Origin: Azadirachta indica
Taxonomy: Eukaryota > Streptophyta > Magnoliopsida > Sapindales > Meliaceae
Length of the DNA: 64,000 nucleotides
Direction of reading: 5' to 3'
NCBI GenBank assembly: GCA_022749755.1
Contig: CM040440.1
Span: 4,859,769 to 4,923,768, forward strand
A program made the translations under genes and the position numbers. Position 1 is the first letter of the stretch. Every line of letters starts with the position of its first letter. The notes below the pieces were generated by a model. That model was not told the origin of the DNA. It was given only the letters and a program-made list of their open reading frames with translations, and searched no databases. Below are positions 13,547-25,000 of the stretch, piece by piece.

Positions 13547-15022
13547 ATGGCAGCCGTGGCCGCCGCCGCTGTGTCGAGGACTCTGCTCTGCTCCCATCAT
13601 AAAGTCATATTCTCTCCCATTTACTCTACCACTAGCTCAAAAATCGTTTACCCTTTTCTTCACTGCATCAAAATTTCCAATTTCTTTTCTTCCATCAGCT
13701 GCGTCCAGCTCCAATCCGCCCAACAAACCCAAACTCACCACCGTCCCAATGTAGTCGATATCCTCGAAAAAAGAGGCTTACTTGAATCCGTCACCAGTGA
13801 CAATCTACGGTCTTTGGCTTCTTCCAATGAGAAAGCGCTCAAAGTCTACTGTGGTTTTGACCCAACCGCTGAGTCCTTACACTTGGGTAATCTCTTGGGC
13901 ATCATTGTTCTCTCTTGGTTCATACGTTGCGGCCATCAGGCTGTCGCCTTGATCGGCGGCGCCACCGCTCGTGTGGGTGACCCTTCTGGGAAGTCCGCAG
14001 AAAGGCCCGAGCTCGACCTCAATACGTTGGATAAGAACATTCTTGGTATTACCCAGACGTTTTCAACTATTTTTGGTTCTAATTCTGTTGTTATTTTGAA
14101 TAACTATGATTGGTGGAAAGATTTTAGCTTGCTGTATTTTCTAAAAAAAGTGGGTCAATTTGCGAGAATTGGGACGATGATTGCTAAAGAAAGTGTGAAA
14201 AAGAGGCTAGAATCTGAGCAAGGACTGAGCTTTACTGAGTTTACTTATCAGTTATTGCAGGGATATGATTTTCTTTACTTGTTTCAAAACAAGGGTGTTA
14301 ATGTACAGATTGGGGGGAGTGATCAGTGGGGTAACATAACTGCTGGGACTGAGCTTATTCGCAAGATTTTACAACCAGATAGTGATAATGAGGCTTATGG
14401 TTTGACATTTCCTCTTTTACTGAAGAATGATGGCACAAAATTTGGCAAATCAGAGGATGGTGCCATTTGGCTCTCCCCATCGATGTTATCTCCTTATAAG
14501 TTTTTTCAGTATTTCTTCTCTGTCCCAGATGCTGATGTGATCAGGTTTTTAAGGATTCTTACTTTCTTAGATTTAGAGGAGATTGATGAGCTGGAGAGGG
14601 ATATGAAGAAACCTGGTTATGTTCCAAACACAGCTCAGCGGAGACTTGCCCAAGAAGTTACCCGTTTTGTTCATGGTGAAGAGGGTTTGAATGAGGCTCT
14701 TAAGGCTACTGAAGCTTTGAGACCTGGAGCTGAGACCAAGTTGGATTGGAAAAGCATTGAGGCCATTGCTGAGGATGTGCCTTCATGCTCTTTGGCCTAT
14801 GATCAAGTTCTAAATAGTTCACTTGTTGATCTTTCAGTTTCTGCTGGTTTGTTCGAAAGTAAATCAGCTGCCCGACGTCTGTTGAAGCAAGGTGGGCTTT
14901 ATTTGAACAACAACAGAGTTGATACTGACAGTAAGAAGATTGAGCCCCAGGACATTTTGGATGGCAAAGTTCTTCTTTTATCTGCTGGCAAAAAGAACAA
15001 GGTTGTTGTACGAATATCTTGA
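13547..15022 (+). CDS. Tyrosine--tRNA ligase, chloroplastic/mitochondrial (bacterial-type TyrRS)
   Basis: An intronless gene encodes 491 residues. The first 65 or so are Ser/Ala-rich and basic, consistent with a dual organelle targeting peptide. The class I catalytic core follows: VYCGFDPTAESLHLGN with the HIGH-equivalent HLGN at 112-115, IGGATARVGDPSGKS at 136-150, QIGGSDQWGNI for tyrosine and ATP contacts at about 254-264, and the KMSKS-equivalent KFGKS at 298-302. A C-terminal S4-like RNA-binding domain begins near residue 425 (FESKSAARRLLKQGGLYLNN). The layout is that of the bacterial TyrRS of organelle origin, so it charges tRNA-Tyr in plastids and mitochondria; the Arabidopsis counterpart (At3g02660, EMB2768) is essential in the embryo. 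The ATG at 13547 gives the full targeting region and follows an AT-rich stretch. Confidence 0.95.
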   Translation: MAAVAAAAVSRTLLCSHHKVIFSPIYSTTSSKIVYPFLHCIKISNFFSSISCVQLQSAQQTQTHHRPNVVDILEKRGLLESVTSDNLRSLASSNEKALKVYCGFDPTAESLHLGNLLGIIVLSWFIRCGHQAVALIGGATARVGDPSGKSAERPELDLNTLDKNILGITQTFSTIFGSNSVVILNNYDWWKDFSLLYFLKKVGQFARIGTMIAKESVKKRLESEQGLSFTEFTYQLLQGYDFLYLFQNKGVNVQIGGSDQWGNITAGTELIRKILQPDSDNEAYGLTFPLLLKNDGTKFGKSEDGAIWLSPSMLSPYKFFQYFFSVPDADVIRFLRILTFLDLEEIDELERDMKKPGYVPNTAQRRLAQEVTRFVHGEEGLNEALKATEALRPGAETKLDWKSIEAIAEDVPSCSLAYDQVLNSSLVDLSVSAGLFESKSAARRLLKQGGLYLNNNRVDTDSKKIEPQDILDGKVLLLSAGKKNKVVVRIS

Positions 15023-17479
15023 TCACTCTTTTATTTGGTAGCCTATTACATATTTGTTCCATTTAACTCTACTTCTCTGCATACAAAATTTTGAATTTCA
15101 TTCTGCACTAAGAGAACCTATAAGAAGCTATTTATGAAATGTTTATGCAGTAGTTTCTTAACTTTTGAAGTTTTGAGCTACTGCAATTGCTCTGTCCCAA
15201 ATATATGTGAAGGGATAACTTATTTATGATCACTTCAAAATGCTCCACTACTGAACCTTGAAATCTGGATTGCTGGATAAATGATAAACTGCCCAAAGGA
15301 TTCCCTTAAGACCTTGATTGTGGTAATAATTGTTTCATTAGTAGAAGATGCTTTGTGGATACTAAGAGAAATTTCAGTATGCTTAGCAGGGATTTTAAAT
15401 GAAGTTATTTTTCATTTTTCCCCTTGAAATGAACTTCAAAATTGAAAATATGAGCTTCTGGTTCAGAAACAAGACGCATAATTTTTCACTACAGATTTAC
15501 TTCTTAATGAAACAGTGGGGTTTGGTCAATCCTATATTTGTTCTATATCAATTCCAAGTGCTGGTTAGTAATATAGTTTCTTGGCTTACTGTTTGAGTGT
15601 GAAATCTAGCTTTTGGTTGTGGCTGAGATGATTATATTCTCAATTATTCTTTTTTTCCCTTTTTCCTTTTTTGGTGACCAGAAGTAATGAAACACGCGGA
15701 AATTGGGCTTATTTGCTTTTCATATAATTGCCACACAGTTTCTATGAAAAAATAAATAAATAAAAATTGTCACATGGTTATAGTCCAAATCATATGTTTG
15801 TACCCTGGTATTTTGCCATTGGTTTTGCTCCTTGAGCTAGTTAGTTTTCATTTTCCTCGGCAATTATGAAGCACAAGACAAACTATGTCTGATAGTTGAA
15901 GGCACTCTTAATTTATGTTTCATTTGACTTCTCAATTTTATAAAGAAAGAGTGATGAAATGTACAAGGTTGGTTACTAGAGTGACGAAATGTACAAGGAA
16001 GGTTACTGAGAGTTCGATATGTATGACTTGGTTGGACATTCATCAGGATTTTCATGGTTGAAGTTATGTCAGAGTTGAACTTCAAATCAAACCCAAAGTT
16101 TCTTCATGTATGATAACCAAATGTAGTTGTCAGCATAAAACAATGCGCCCTTATAATTCTGCCTCGATATCTCTTTGCTGGTAAAGGAATTTTCTCTGTA
16201 GTAGCTGAAAAGTTTGAATATTTCTGTGCTTGAAGTAGTTTATCAAATTTTATCTTAACCGTATGGTGGCATTGTCTCAGCAATTGAATGCCAGATTTTC
16301 TGATGGCTAATGCACATAATACCTATGTTGGAAGATACATATCAATTCTGAAAAATAGACCCGTTATATCCCTTTCTCTTCTTGTCAGGCCCAATTATTC
16401 AGTACTCCCTTACTCATTAGAGGTGGGTTTAAGAAGTTGAATTTGTGTAGGTCTGTCAAGTTTGTAAGTAAGAAGCAGGGTACTTCTGAGTCCACTGAAT
16501 AATTTCTCAGTTGCTGTTGCGCATGCTATTGCTCAATGGTCTGATCTATTGATAACATTTGCGAATGGAGGGGAGGGATAGCCATACTGGGAATTTTATC
16601 TCCCTTGTTTTCATCTGCTGCTTTACTTTTGAGTCAATTCTTGTGATCTTTTGACACTAAAGTATTATGTGATTGTTAAGAATCTTGAATATTGACTCTT
16701 TCAACTATTGCGGACAAAAAATCCTTGATATTTGTAGGTTGTTGTGTAGTAAAGCTTGGCAGCATATCACATGCAGAGGCACAGGTGCCTTTGGGTTAGT
16801 TTCTTACCAAAACTCTCTTAGATGCAGAGCTTTCTTCTTTTCTCCAGGAAAGTGCTCGGCTGTCTTGTATGTTAACTCTGTAAAAAAGGAATTGGAATCT
16901 AACTTCAGAAATGGAGGTTTCAGGTTGTAAATCAACTTTGCAGGACTTCCAACTTCGTTGATTAAGATTTAAGCATTTTACTACTCTAACATTGTCACTC
17001 TAGACGAGTACAAGACGACACAAGTTACAGATGAGAGGAAACCATAGTCCCGTGACTGAGGTGCAGCCATCAGTTCACAAGAATGACAACCTTGCCCAGT
17101 GAAGATCAAGAAAGATGAAACTGAAAACAGTTGATGAAAGCAACCCATCCCACAAAAAGTAACAACTTACCTTTACCCGATTAAACGATAATCCATACGC
17201 AGATAAATCAATTATATCCGGAGAAGATCAAACAGACAAATAAGGTTTTAATAAAATATAGAGCAGAATCTGAAATAATAATTTGAATGAAGAATACAAT
17301 ACAAGGCACATATAATTCCTCCCCTTGCCCTGTTTCAATACTTCTGATACATATAAATGGAATACATATGAATTTACTTAGTACACAGAACGTCCTCGTA
17401 TGTAGGAGGATTAAATATCGGGATCTCAATTTGCATTAAGGTTCAGGTGTAGGGAAGCAGAACAAACTCAGATGGAGAA
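15023..17479. other. Intergenic: TyrRS 3' region to XTH 3' UTR
   Basis: No gene is supportable in these 2.4 kb. The left part is probably TyrRS 3' UTR, and about 17000-17479 is probably XTH 3' UTR. An imperfect direct repeat of about 32 bp (GAAATGTACAAGG...GGTTACT) lies at 15955-16010. The 85-codon open frame at 16673-16930 has no recognisable domain or codon pattern. Confidence 0.5.
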
Positions 17480-18707
17480 TTAGATGTCGCGGTCTCGTTT
17501 GCATTCTGGTGCAGGTGTAGGGAAGCGGACACGATCAGTGCAGTAGTTGTAGATGGTGTATTTCTGACGAACCCACCTCAGTCTTCTGTATTGTGCAGGG
17601 TCAAGGTCTTGGAACTCTTTCTGATCCCACCATCGCTTGCCCTGTGTTTCACAGTACTTGGCGTTAACTGATGCCTCGCACCCGTCAATGTGGAAACCCC
17701 TGTAAGAAGCCACAAATGGAGCCTTGGACCAGTCTGTCTTCTCCAGACCGCCCCTGGTTGCCCAGTCGTCCGCATTCCAGAGGCTTGAATAGAGTTTCAT
17801 GGGTTGGTTGAACGGATACCTCACTCCCAAATCTTTGCTATTCTTGAACACCCTTATTGGCACATCGTCCACAAAGAACCTGCAATGAATACCGCCAATT
17901 TATCAGAGCTAATCCACATTATACGCTGAAATCTCTTAATAAGTCTACAGAAATGATGGTTGGATGAAGCTGAAACTTACACAATCTGATACATGTTCCA
18001 TAGAATGGAGTAAGTGTGGTAATCTTTGCTAGGGTCAAACCAAAGATATATTCTCTGCTCTCGGTCTCCCTTTCCTCCGCTGAACACATTTGTCTGCAGT
18101 ATGTAGGGCTGCCCGGTTCTGTTCCCCAAGAACTCAAAGTCTATTTCGTCGTGCTCCGAGTTTTGAGAAGATAACTGTACAACAAAACAATCCAAAGCTT
18201 CTAGTTTATCATTCAAACAAAGAACAAACAGTATACTAAAAAGTAAAAGTTTATCATAGTCTTCGTTAGGTTTAGTCCAAGTAGCAGATACAGCACTTAC
18301 GTAAAAAGCAGTCACTGTTCCGGCAGAGTCCCCAGGAACCATCTTTATGTGCATGCTGAAGTGACCAAACAAGTAAGAGCCTTTGGACTGGAACCCAGTC
18401 CCTGCTCACAATACAAATGGTAAACAAATAAGACTAGCAAGTGAGATTTCTGAGACCAAAAAAGTGCTGGAAATTCAAAAAGGAAAAGCAATACCCAAGA
18501 TGGGTTTCTTCATCTGATACCTGTGTATTTATCCAGGACGAGCTGAATCTCAGTACCTCCGTTATTGTATTTGATGTGATCAAAAGCCCATGTTGGTACA
18601 TAGTTTCGGCCGAAAGGCACATCTACAGGCTTCTTCGGGGGGGCACTTATAACTCCAGAAGCCAAGAACAGGACACTTAGGCATAGAGTCCAGAGAAAAG
18701 AAGCCAT
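17480..18707 (-). CDS. Xyloglucan endotransglucosylase/hydrolase, group I, XTH6/XTH7-like (4 exons)
   Basis: Predicted exons on the minus strand are 18521-18707, 18301-18401, 17981-18174 and 17480-17879, giving 293 residues, the usual XTH length. A signal peptide covers about residues 1-22. The GH16 active site reads [10 protein letters not shown] at 104-113, with Glu106 as nucleophile and Glu110 as acid/base. An N-glycosylation site (NRT, 114-116) follows directly, as is typical of the family. The C-terminal XET_C domain has the conserved FHIDGCEAS and [13 protein letters not shown] segments and ends in a basic tail. The enzyme is secreted to the cell wall, where it cuts and rejoins xyloglucan during expansion. 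Sequence features such as [10 protein letters not shown] and the KRDRDI end are like Arabidopsis XTH6 and XTH7; the exact orthologue was not resolved. A TATA box lies 61 bp upstream of the ATG. Confidence 0.94.
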
Positions 18708-18767
18708 ATTTGAGCTTTCTGTGTAACAAGATGTTACTTATGATGTTCCAGGGTCCAGCAGACTCCT

Positions 18768-18775
18768 CTATATAT
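18768..18775 (-). promoter_or_regulatory. TATA box of the XTH gene
   Basis: TATATATA lies 61 bp upstream of the XTH ATG on the minus strand, inside CTATATATAG. This implies a short leader of about 30 bases. Confidence 0.6.
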
Positions 18776-21700
18776 AGTATAAGCAGACACCCTTTTTCCT
18801 TCACTCTTAGGTAACAGTAAGATGATGTGGGGCTGAATATGACCTTAAAATAATACTTCACAGAGCATTTTTTTAAGAAGATATTTCACTGTATTTCTTA
18901 TTATTATATTTGATTCTTTGCTTCTAGGAAATAGAAGGGCCAATGAAGGGAACCATAGGGTGAAATCTGCTTATTGGGACAGGCCAACCTGATTGAGTAA
19001 TGAATGCATGTAATGTTGATCGTGATTGCTCACTTGGTGGGATTCATCTGCAATCTTCTCACATGCTTTTCAAAGAGAGGACCATAGACAGTTGGCCATG
19101 TAGGACAACTAACAATCAATTCTGTTACTATGTTTTTTGTTTCTGGCAAATTTAAAATCTTTCCAAGTTTTTATTTCACTTTTTTATTTTCTTCAGTGAT
19201 GCAATGCTTTTTCCAGTTGCATATATATGTATCATATGCATATGGGACTCGGGCCATGCCATTGGACAAAGATTATATTACTGATTGTAGGCTTCTCTGA
19301 GTTCAGCAAGGGAAAGACATGATGAATATATCAAGTTCTCCAGCTTTGAGTCCAAACCATACTTTACTAAAACTTCTATCTATTGGCCCTCCTGATTTCT
19401 ATGCTTTGCTTCTGTTACTATTTTCTAAAAAGGGTTAAAACCCATTTCTGGGAATGCGTAAAATATGCAAAAAGAGACAGAAAGATCGAAAGTTGCATGT
19501 GCGTTGGTTGTGATATGCTTTGATCAGTGAGAAGAAGTTAGGGCACATGGACAACATTAGGTTGACATAAACCATGTTCCATTATTTGTCTACTTCCAGC
19601 ACCGGTTGTTGTGCCATTATTAAAGGACTTAAATCCTGTATGAGTCGTGGCAAAGAACTACCCAGTTGTTGTAACTTAAACTAGGGGTAGGACAAGAACT
19701 TGCTCCTTCTCAGATAGTTCCCATCAAGTTTAGGCAATGTATATTTTATCAAATAAATCCTACTCTATTATTTCTAAGAGAAGATAAAGCAAGTTTATCA
19801 ATGAAAATGAAAATGGATAAATTTCAACGGGTTTTCTTCCTAGGTACCTGATACCAATGAAATTTCAAACTCCGGTAGAGACAAGGCATTTGTCGAAATT
19901 TCAGAATGAAGTAGGGAAATGAGGGATTAATTTATGTTGTGGGGACTTGGCCTATATGAGGCTGGGACAAAGCCTGCATGTGCCTCGTATGCTACCCGAC
20001 CACGTGTTATTTTCTAGTGTTGAGTCTGCTGTTAGAAGCTGCAGTCCAGCCGTCCAACAGAGTGTTGCAGATAGAGTAACTAGATAACAATAACAATGGT
20101 AAGAAGTTCAATGACACAAACAGAGCAGTAGCTGGGATTTCCCAAGGCCAAACCATTGGAAATACACAACACAACCTCTCGATCAAATATACTCTGAGAG
20201 TCATGAATTTTAGCAACTTTGACCAACAAAAAATGTATGCTATAAACGCTCTTTAACAGATAATACAGACTAAATCAAGTACTATTGCTGCCAAAGCTTA
20301 GCATGATGTGTTAGTTTTAGTATTTTATTTTCCTTTAAGATTGTGATTTGTCCCGAGAAATGATCTTAAAATTCCTCCATTGCATAATATTAAAAGGGCA
20401 CGCAGCTTTGGATCTCATCATAATCTTCATCAAGCATATCATTAATCAAATATTTCTATATGCATTATAGAAGTATTAATTTGACAGTCAGGAATGGTAG
20501 ATGAATTAATCAATCTGATCTATGCTGTCAGATATCATTTCATTATCATCCATTTATTTATTTATTTAATCTCAATATCAAGTAGGGATCGTAAAATACC
20601 ATTGTTTACTTAATAAACATGATTGTTCAGGCTTTGGATCTCATAATTGATCAGACCAGTCATTAATGAACTTAATTTTAACAAAATACCCATAAGAAAG
20701 CTGAAAGCTGCACTTCGTTTTAGGGCTGAGCCCAGAAATTCCCAAGAGATTGCTTTAACTTAGTCAACTAACCGCAGAGATCAGTCATAAAAATACGTGA
20801 AAACTGCAACACCCACAACTGGCACCAACCCTGAGAGTTCAATTTCAGTCTAGAATGATAGCAGTCTCTAGGTTTTCTTTTTCTGGTGAAAATAGGATTA
20901 AAAGTTCAGTTGGTTTGGTTTAAATTACAGCAGATAAGAATTAGGACCAAGTATAATTATAATTAGGACAACACAACCACCATTCAGTAAATGCTATCAA
21001 ATGCAAAGCCTGTTGCAGTTACCACTTCACCGTGCATGCATAATGAAGTTTCTCCCCTTTTTCTAGAGATTTAAGATCTGCCAGCGATGCAGATGAACAT
21101 AAAGACCCAAATAGTAACATAATCCATATCAGTTTGATTTCAACTCAGTAGGTCAACTTAGATGCAGATTTCCTATATATGCATTGCTACGTGTTAAGAT
21201 CTTATTATTTTAGATTATCAACAAAGTAACATAACCAGGAGAATGAGCCAAAAAGGACGACATGGTGGAAGTATATCATCTATTGAAGAATACAATAATA
21301 TGTGTTAACAGTATTCTACTCTACTTCACATGTATAGCAATAATCTCTGAATACCAAATTAACTATTATAATGATGTGAGGTAACTGACAGACTAAAAAT
21401 AAATAGAACCTGGCCATAAAAATAATCAGAATTCATGTTATTATCCATTACTCTAGAACTTGAAAAAGCACGAGATCCATAAAATGCATCAGGCAAATGA
21501 ATTCAACAAGATCCCACGATTTGCAATTTCAAAATTATTGAATTGATGTCCGGAATATGCTTAACACGCATAAGAAGAGAGATCACACAGGTTTTTTGAC
21601 AATAACATCCTCAATGTTTATGGTTGGCAAAACTCGGTGAATTAATACCTCCTAAAAAAAATTAAGCAAATAATGGCAGTGGCAGGTTTTAATTATTATA

Positions 21701-22098
21701 ATCCATACATATATAATGGAACATGAACAAGATGTGATTCATAAAATTTGTGAGGCATAACATTTCCTGTTACTCCAACCAGAAACTTCTATTACGTGGA
21801 GCGGGTAAACAATCAGAGATGCTCAACTAAATTTAACAAGATAATTTGTTATTGTTTTACTATGAATCATATAAGGATATTATTAAACAAATCTACTTCG
21901 ATTGAATCGAAGCCAACAATCACTTTAACAGAGGACAAAATGATCAAATATGATACATCTCAATAGAACTCGATAGCATAATTATGTAAGTAAAGCAACT
22001 ATCGCCAAAAAGTACCAAGTAAAAATTGAATATAAAAGAATAACAAATAGAGCACAGCATGCCGGGAAATATACACAGTACTAAATTATCAACTTCCT
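18776..22098. other. Intergenic: XTH upstream region to OTU gene 3' UTR
   Basis: I see no gene in these 3.3 kb. The left part is XTH upstream sequence. The right end, perhaps from 21600 on, may be OTU 3' UTR. No long repeat or transposon coding sequence is evident. Confidence 0.5.
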
Positions 22099-25000
22099 CT
22101 AGAACAACCAGTGTTTCTTCTTTGGCTTCTTTGGAACTGGAGCATCTGTAAAAGAACATCAAATTAAGTGGATTTTTCTACTGGGCATAACATATTCTTT
22201 ATAGCTAACACAAATCACAACTATAGACGAGACTTTAAAGATGAGGCACACCTTGGATGTCATATAGGGAGTTATAATGTACCTCCGACCAGAAGCTCAA
22301 CCACAACTCTGCATCATTCCAAAAGAAGGACAAAAAGAAGAACGGTAAGAATACATTCATAAGGATTATTGGAAAAAAGGATATTTTATGTAGCAAGGAT
22401 CCCCCATATTTTTGTTCCTAATGTCAAATTATGGGAAAATCCCAGGTTTTAACTCAAATGTCGGTCTACCATATCACCTAAATATCACACAACCTTGAAC
22501 GCCCACATGGTTTACAGAAAGAAAAGCTACTGGCTAATGCTACTTGCAACAGAAGTTAATTGGATATTCTCAATAATTATAATACCGAATAGTGTTCACA
22601 TTTGACTGAGAGAGAAGTGTTCAAAATTTCAAATCTAGAAAATCTAAAAGCTCAACGAATTTGATGTGGATGTCATAGTGATGCTTCCTGGCGTACCACG
22701 TTTAGGAGCCTGATGTTGTGGCATAATTTCAATAAAACAAGTGTCTCTGAATGATGTCAAAAGACATATCTTTGCAGCAAACTGCAAAAAACAGGCAGCA
22801 TTATTAAGTGCTAATATTATAATACAAGAAAGAGCATTATAGATTTAAACACTGATGTCAAAAGAAGCTCAAATGGGTATTTCAGTACTTCACTTTAGAT
22901 ACCAAACATCAAATTTTTCTACACCAATTTTTAAGCATTTGAGTGCAAATTGTACCTTTGCATACACAGTCAACAACTTTTACATCATCACAAATTCATC
23001 TGATAGTCCATATACTATTGACAAAGAGTTGATTCTTAGTCCACATAATTTGTTCAAAGCTTAAAATTTTCCCCAGTATGCTATTGCTCCCATTCATCAT
23101 TAACTATGGCCACTAACAAAAAACAACTAAAAATGAGCAGTGTCAATTTCTCAGAAATCCTGCCAGTTTTTGTCAGAAGTCAATATCCAAATTACCGGAA
23201 GGAATCTACTTCACATTGAAGCAAAGGCGGCAAGTTTTGTTCACGCAAGCACAAACACGAAGCTTAGCAAATCCAGCCTAATCATAAAAACTAGTCCTCC
23301 CTGTTATCAGCCTTTGTTTAGTCACAGAAGGCAATGATTATAAAAGGTCAAATATAGAGAATATAAGCATCAATGTCTGTAAACATCTTGGGACACCAGA
23401 TCGAAGCATTAATGTGGTCCTTGCAGGTGACATTTTCCAAGGATTCTCTCACCAAGAGACACCGTTAATTTTTCCACCAATTTTATCAGTGAGATACTGA
23501 ATGATGCACCATATGCATGCTCTCCATGTACATTTGAAAAAATCAACTTTTCAGAAGAGAGGAGAACTAGAACAGAGGAATTATGCAAAAACCCATTATT
23601 ATCATGATTAACTAACTTATAACTGATTGACTAAATGCCAGACCTTGTCAGCTGCTGCTTGTAATGTAATATGGTCCCCCCATTCACCAGATCTGCATCA
23701 TACAGTAGATTAGAGGAGATAAAAAGATATATTATATAACAGCATTAGAGGAGATAAAAAGATATATTATATAACAGCATTCACAAAGTACTAAACCACA
23801 ACATGAAAGCATCAGAAAATGGAATTAACAAGATTTCAAAGACTAACATACTTTCCCATATTTTTGTAATATCGTTTGTATTTCATTGGGACATAGCCTT
23901 CATACAAAGAGCGGTAGTCCTTGAGCTGGAACAAAAGAAGATAATTGAAAATAAGCAAAGTGATCAACCAAGCTTTCTCTTTTTGTTTAAGGGTGAATGC
24001 CCAACACCCCCCTGTTTTTTCAGCTAATGCTCCATTACCCCCCTATATTTTCTGTAATATTCCATCACCCCCCTAAATTCCTATTTTTCCCTTTATTATT
24101 TCTAATATTTTTTATTTTACTATTTGTAAATTAATTGAACTGAAGGATAAAATCGGAAAAAAAAATAAGAATTTGGGGGGGGGAGGGGGAGATAGGGTAT
24201 TAGATAAAATATAAGGGGTAATGGGGTATTAGCTGAAAAAGCAGGGGGGTAATGGGCATTCTCCCTTTGTTTAAACATAAACATAAGTTTGCTCTGCCTT
24301 CCTGCAACATTTTTTTACTAAATCTATCAAGCCTATAGCACTTTCTGTTTACAAGAAAATTTGGTGTTCGTTTGTTTTTTCAAAATATGACTTGGTTGAG
24401 ATGATTTGTATGATATAAACACTTTCTTTTTCTTTTTTCTTAATGATATAAACACAAAACCATCTGGAAATGCCCATAACCTTATATTAGACAATGCAAA
24501 TTTAATTATATTGGAGACCAGATGACAATAATATAAAAGAATAAAATCTAAGGATGTTTGTAGTGTTTTTATATTCCCTTATTTCAAATTCTAGTAATTG
24601 TGCAGATATTCATTTCTTAAGTATATCACATTTAATGCACATGGCGAAAATCCCAAAGGCCTCAAATTTCTGAAACCAAATCCACAACTTGTCACTTTCA
24701 ATTGGTACTTCAGAGATGATATACCTGTCTTTCTGGGAAAAAAAAAGAATACAAAAATATGACAATATACCTGTGTCACTATCTCTTTCCGGATATGCTT
24801 GTGATACTCAGGTGACCTGTACATCTGATCGGAAAGTGCACGGAACTGCAACAATAAGATTGAAAATTAAAAAAGATATATCTCAAATATAAGATAGATA
24901 GATAGAGATGGGAGAGAACATTTTCAAAATCTTTTTTGCATTAAAAGTACCTGACAATTTCCATCACCGGAGACTTTCACTTCATATAAACCATAAACAT

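Noticed and set aside
16673..16930. 85-codon plus-strand frame after TyrRS
   Set aside because: No domain, no promoter and no splice partner; mixed composition typical of chance.
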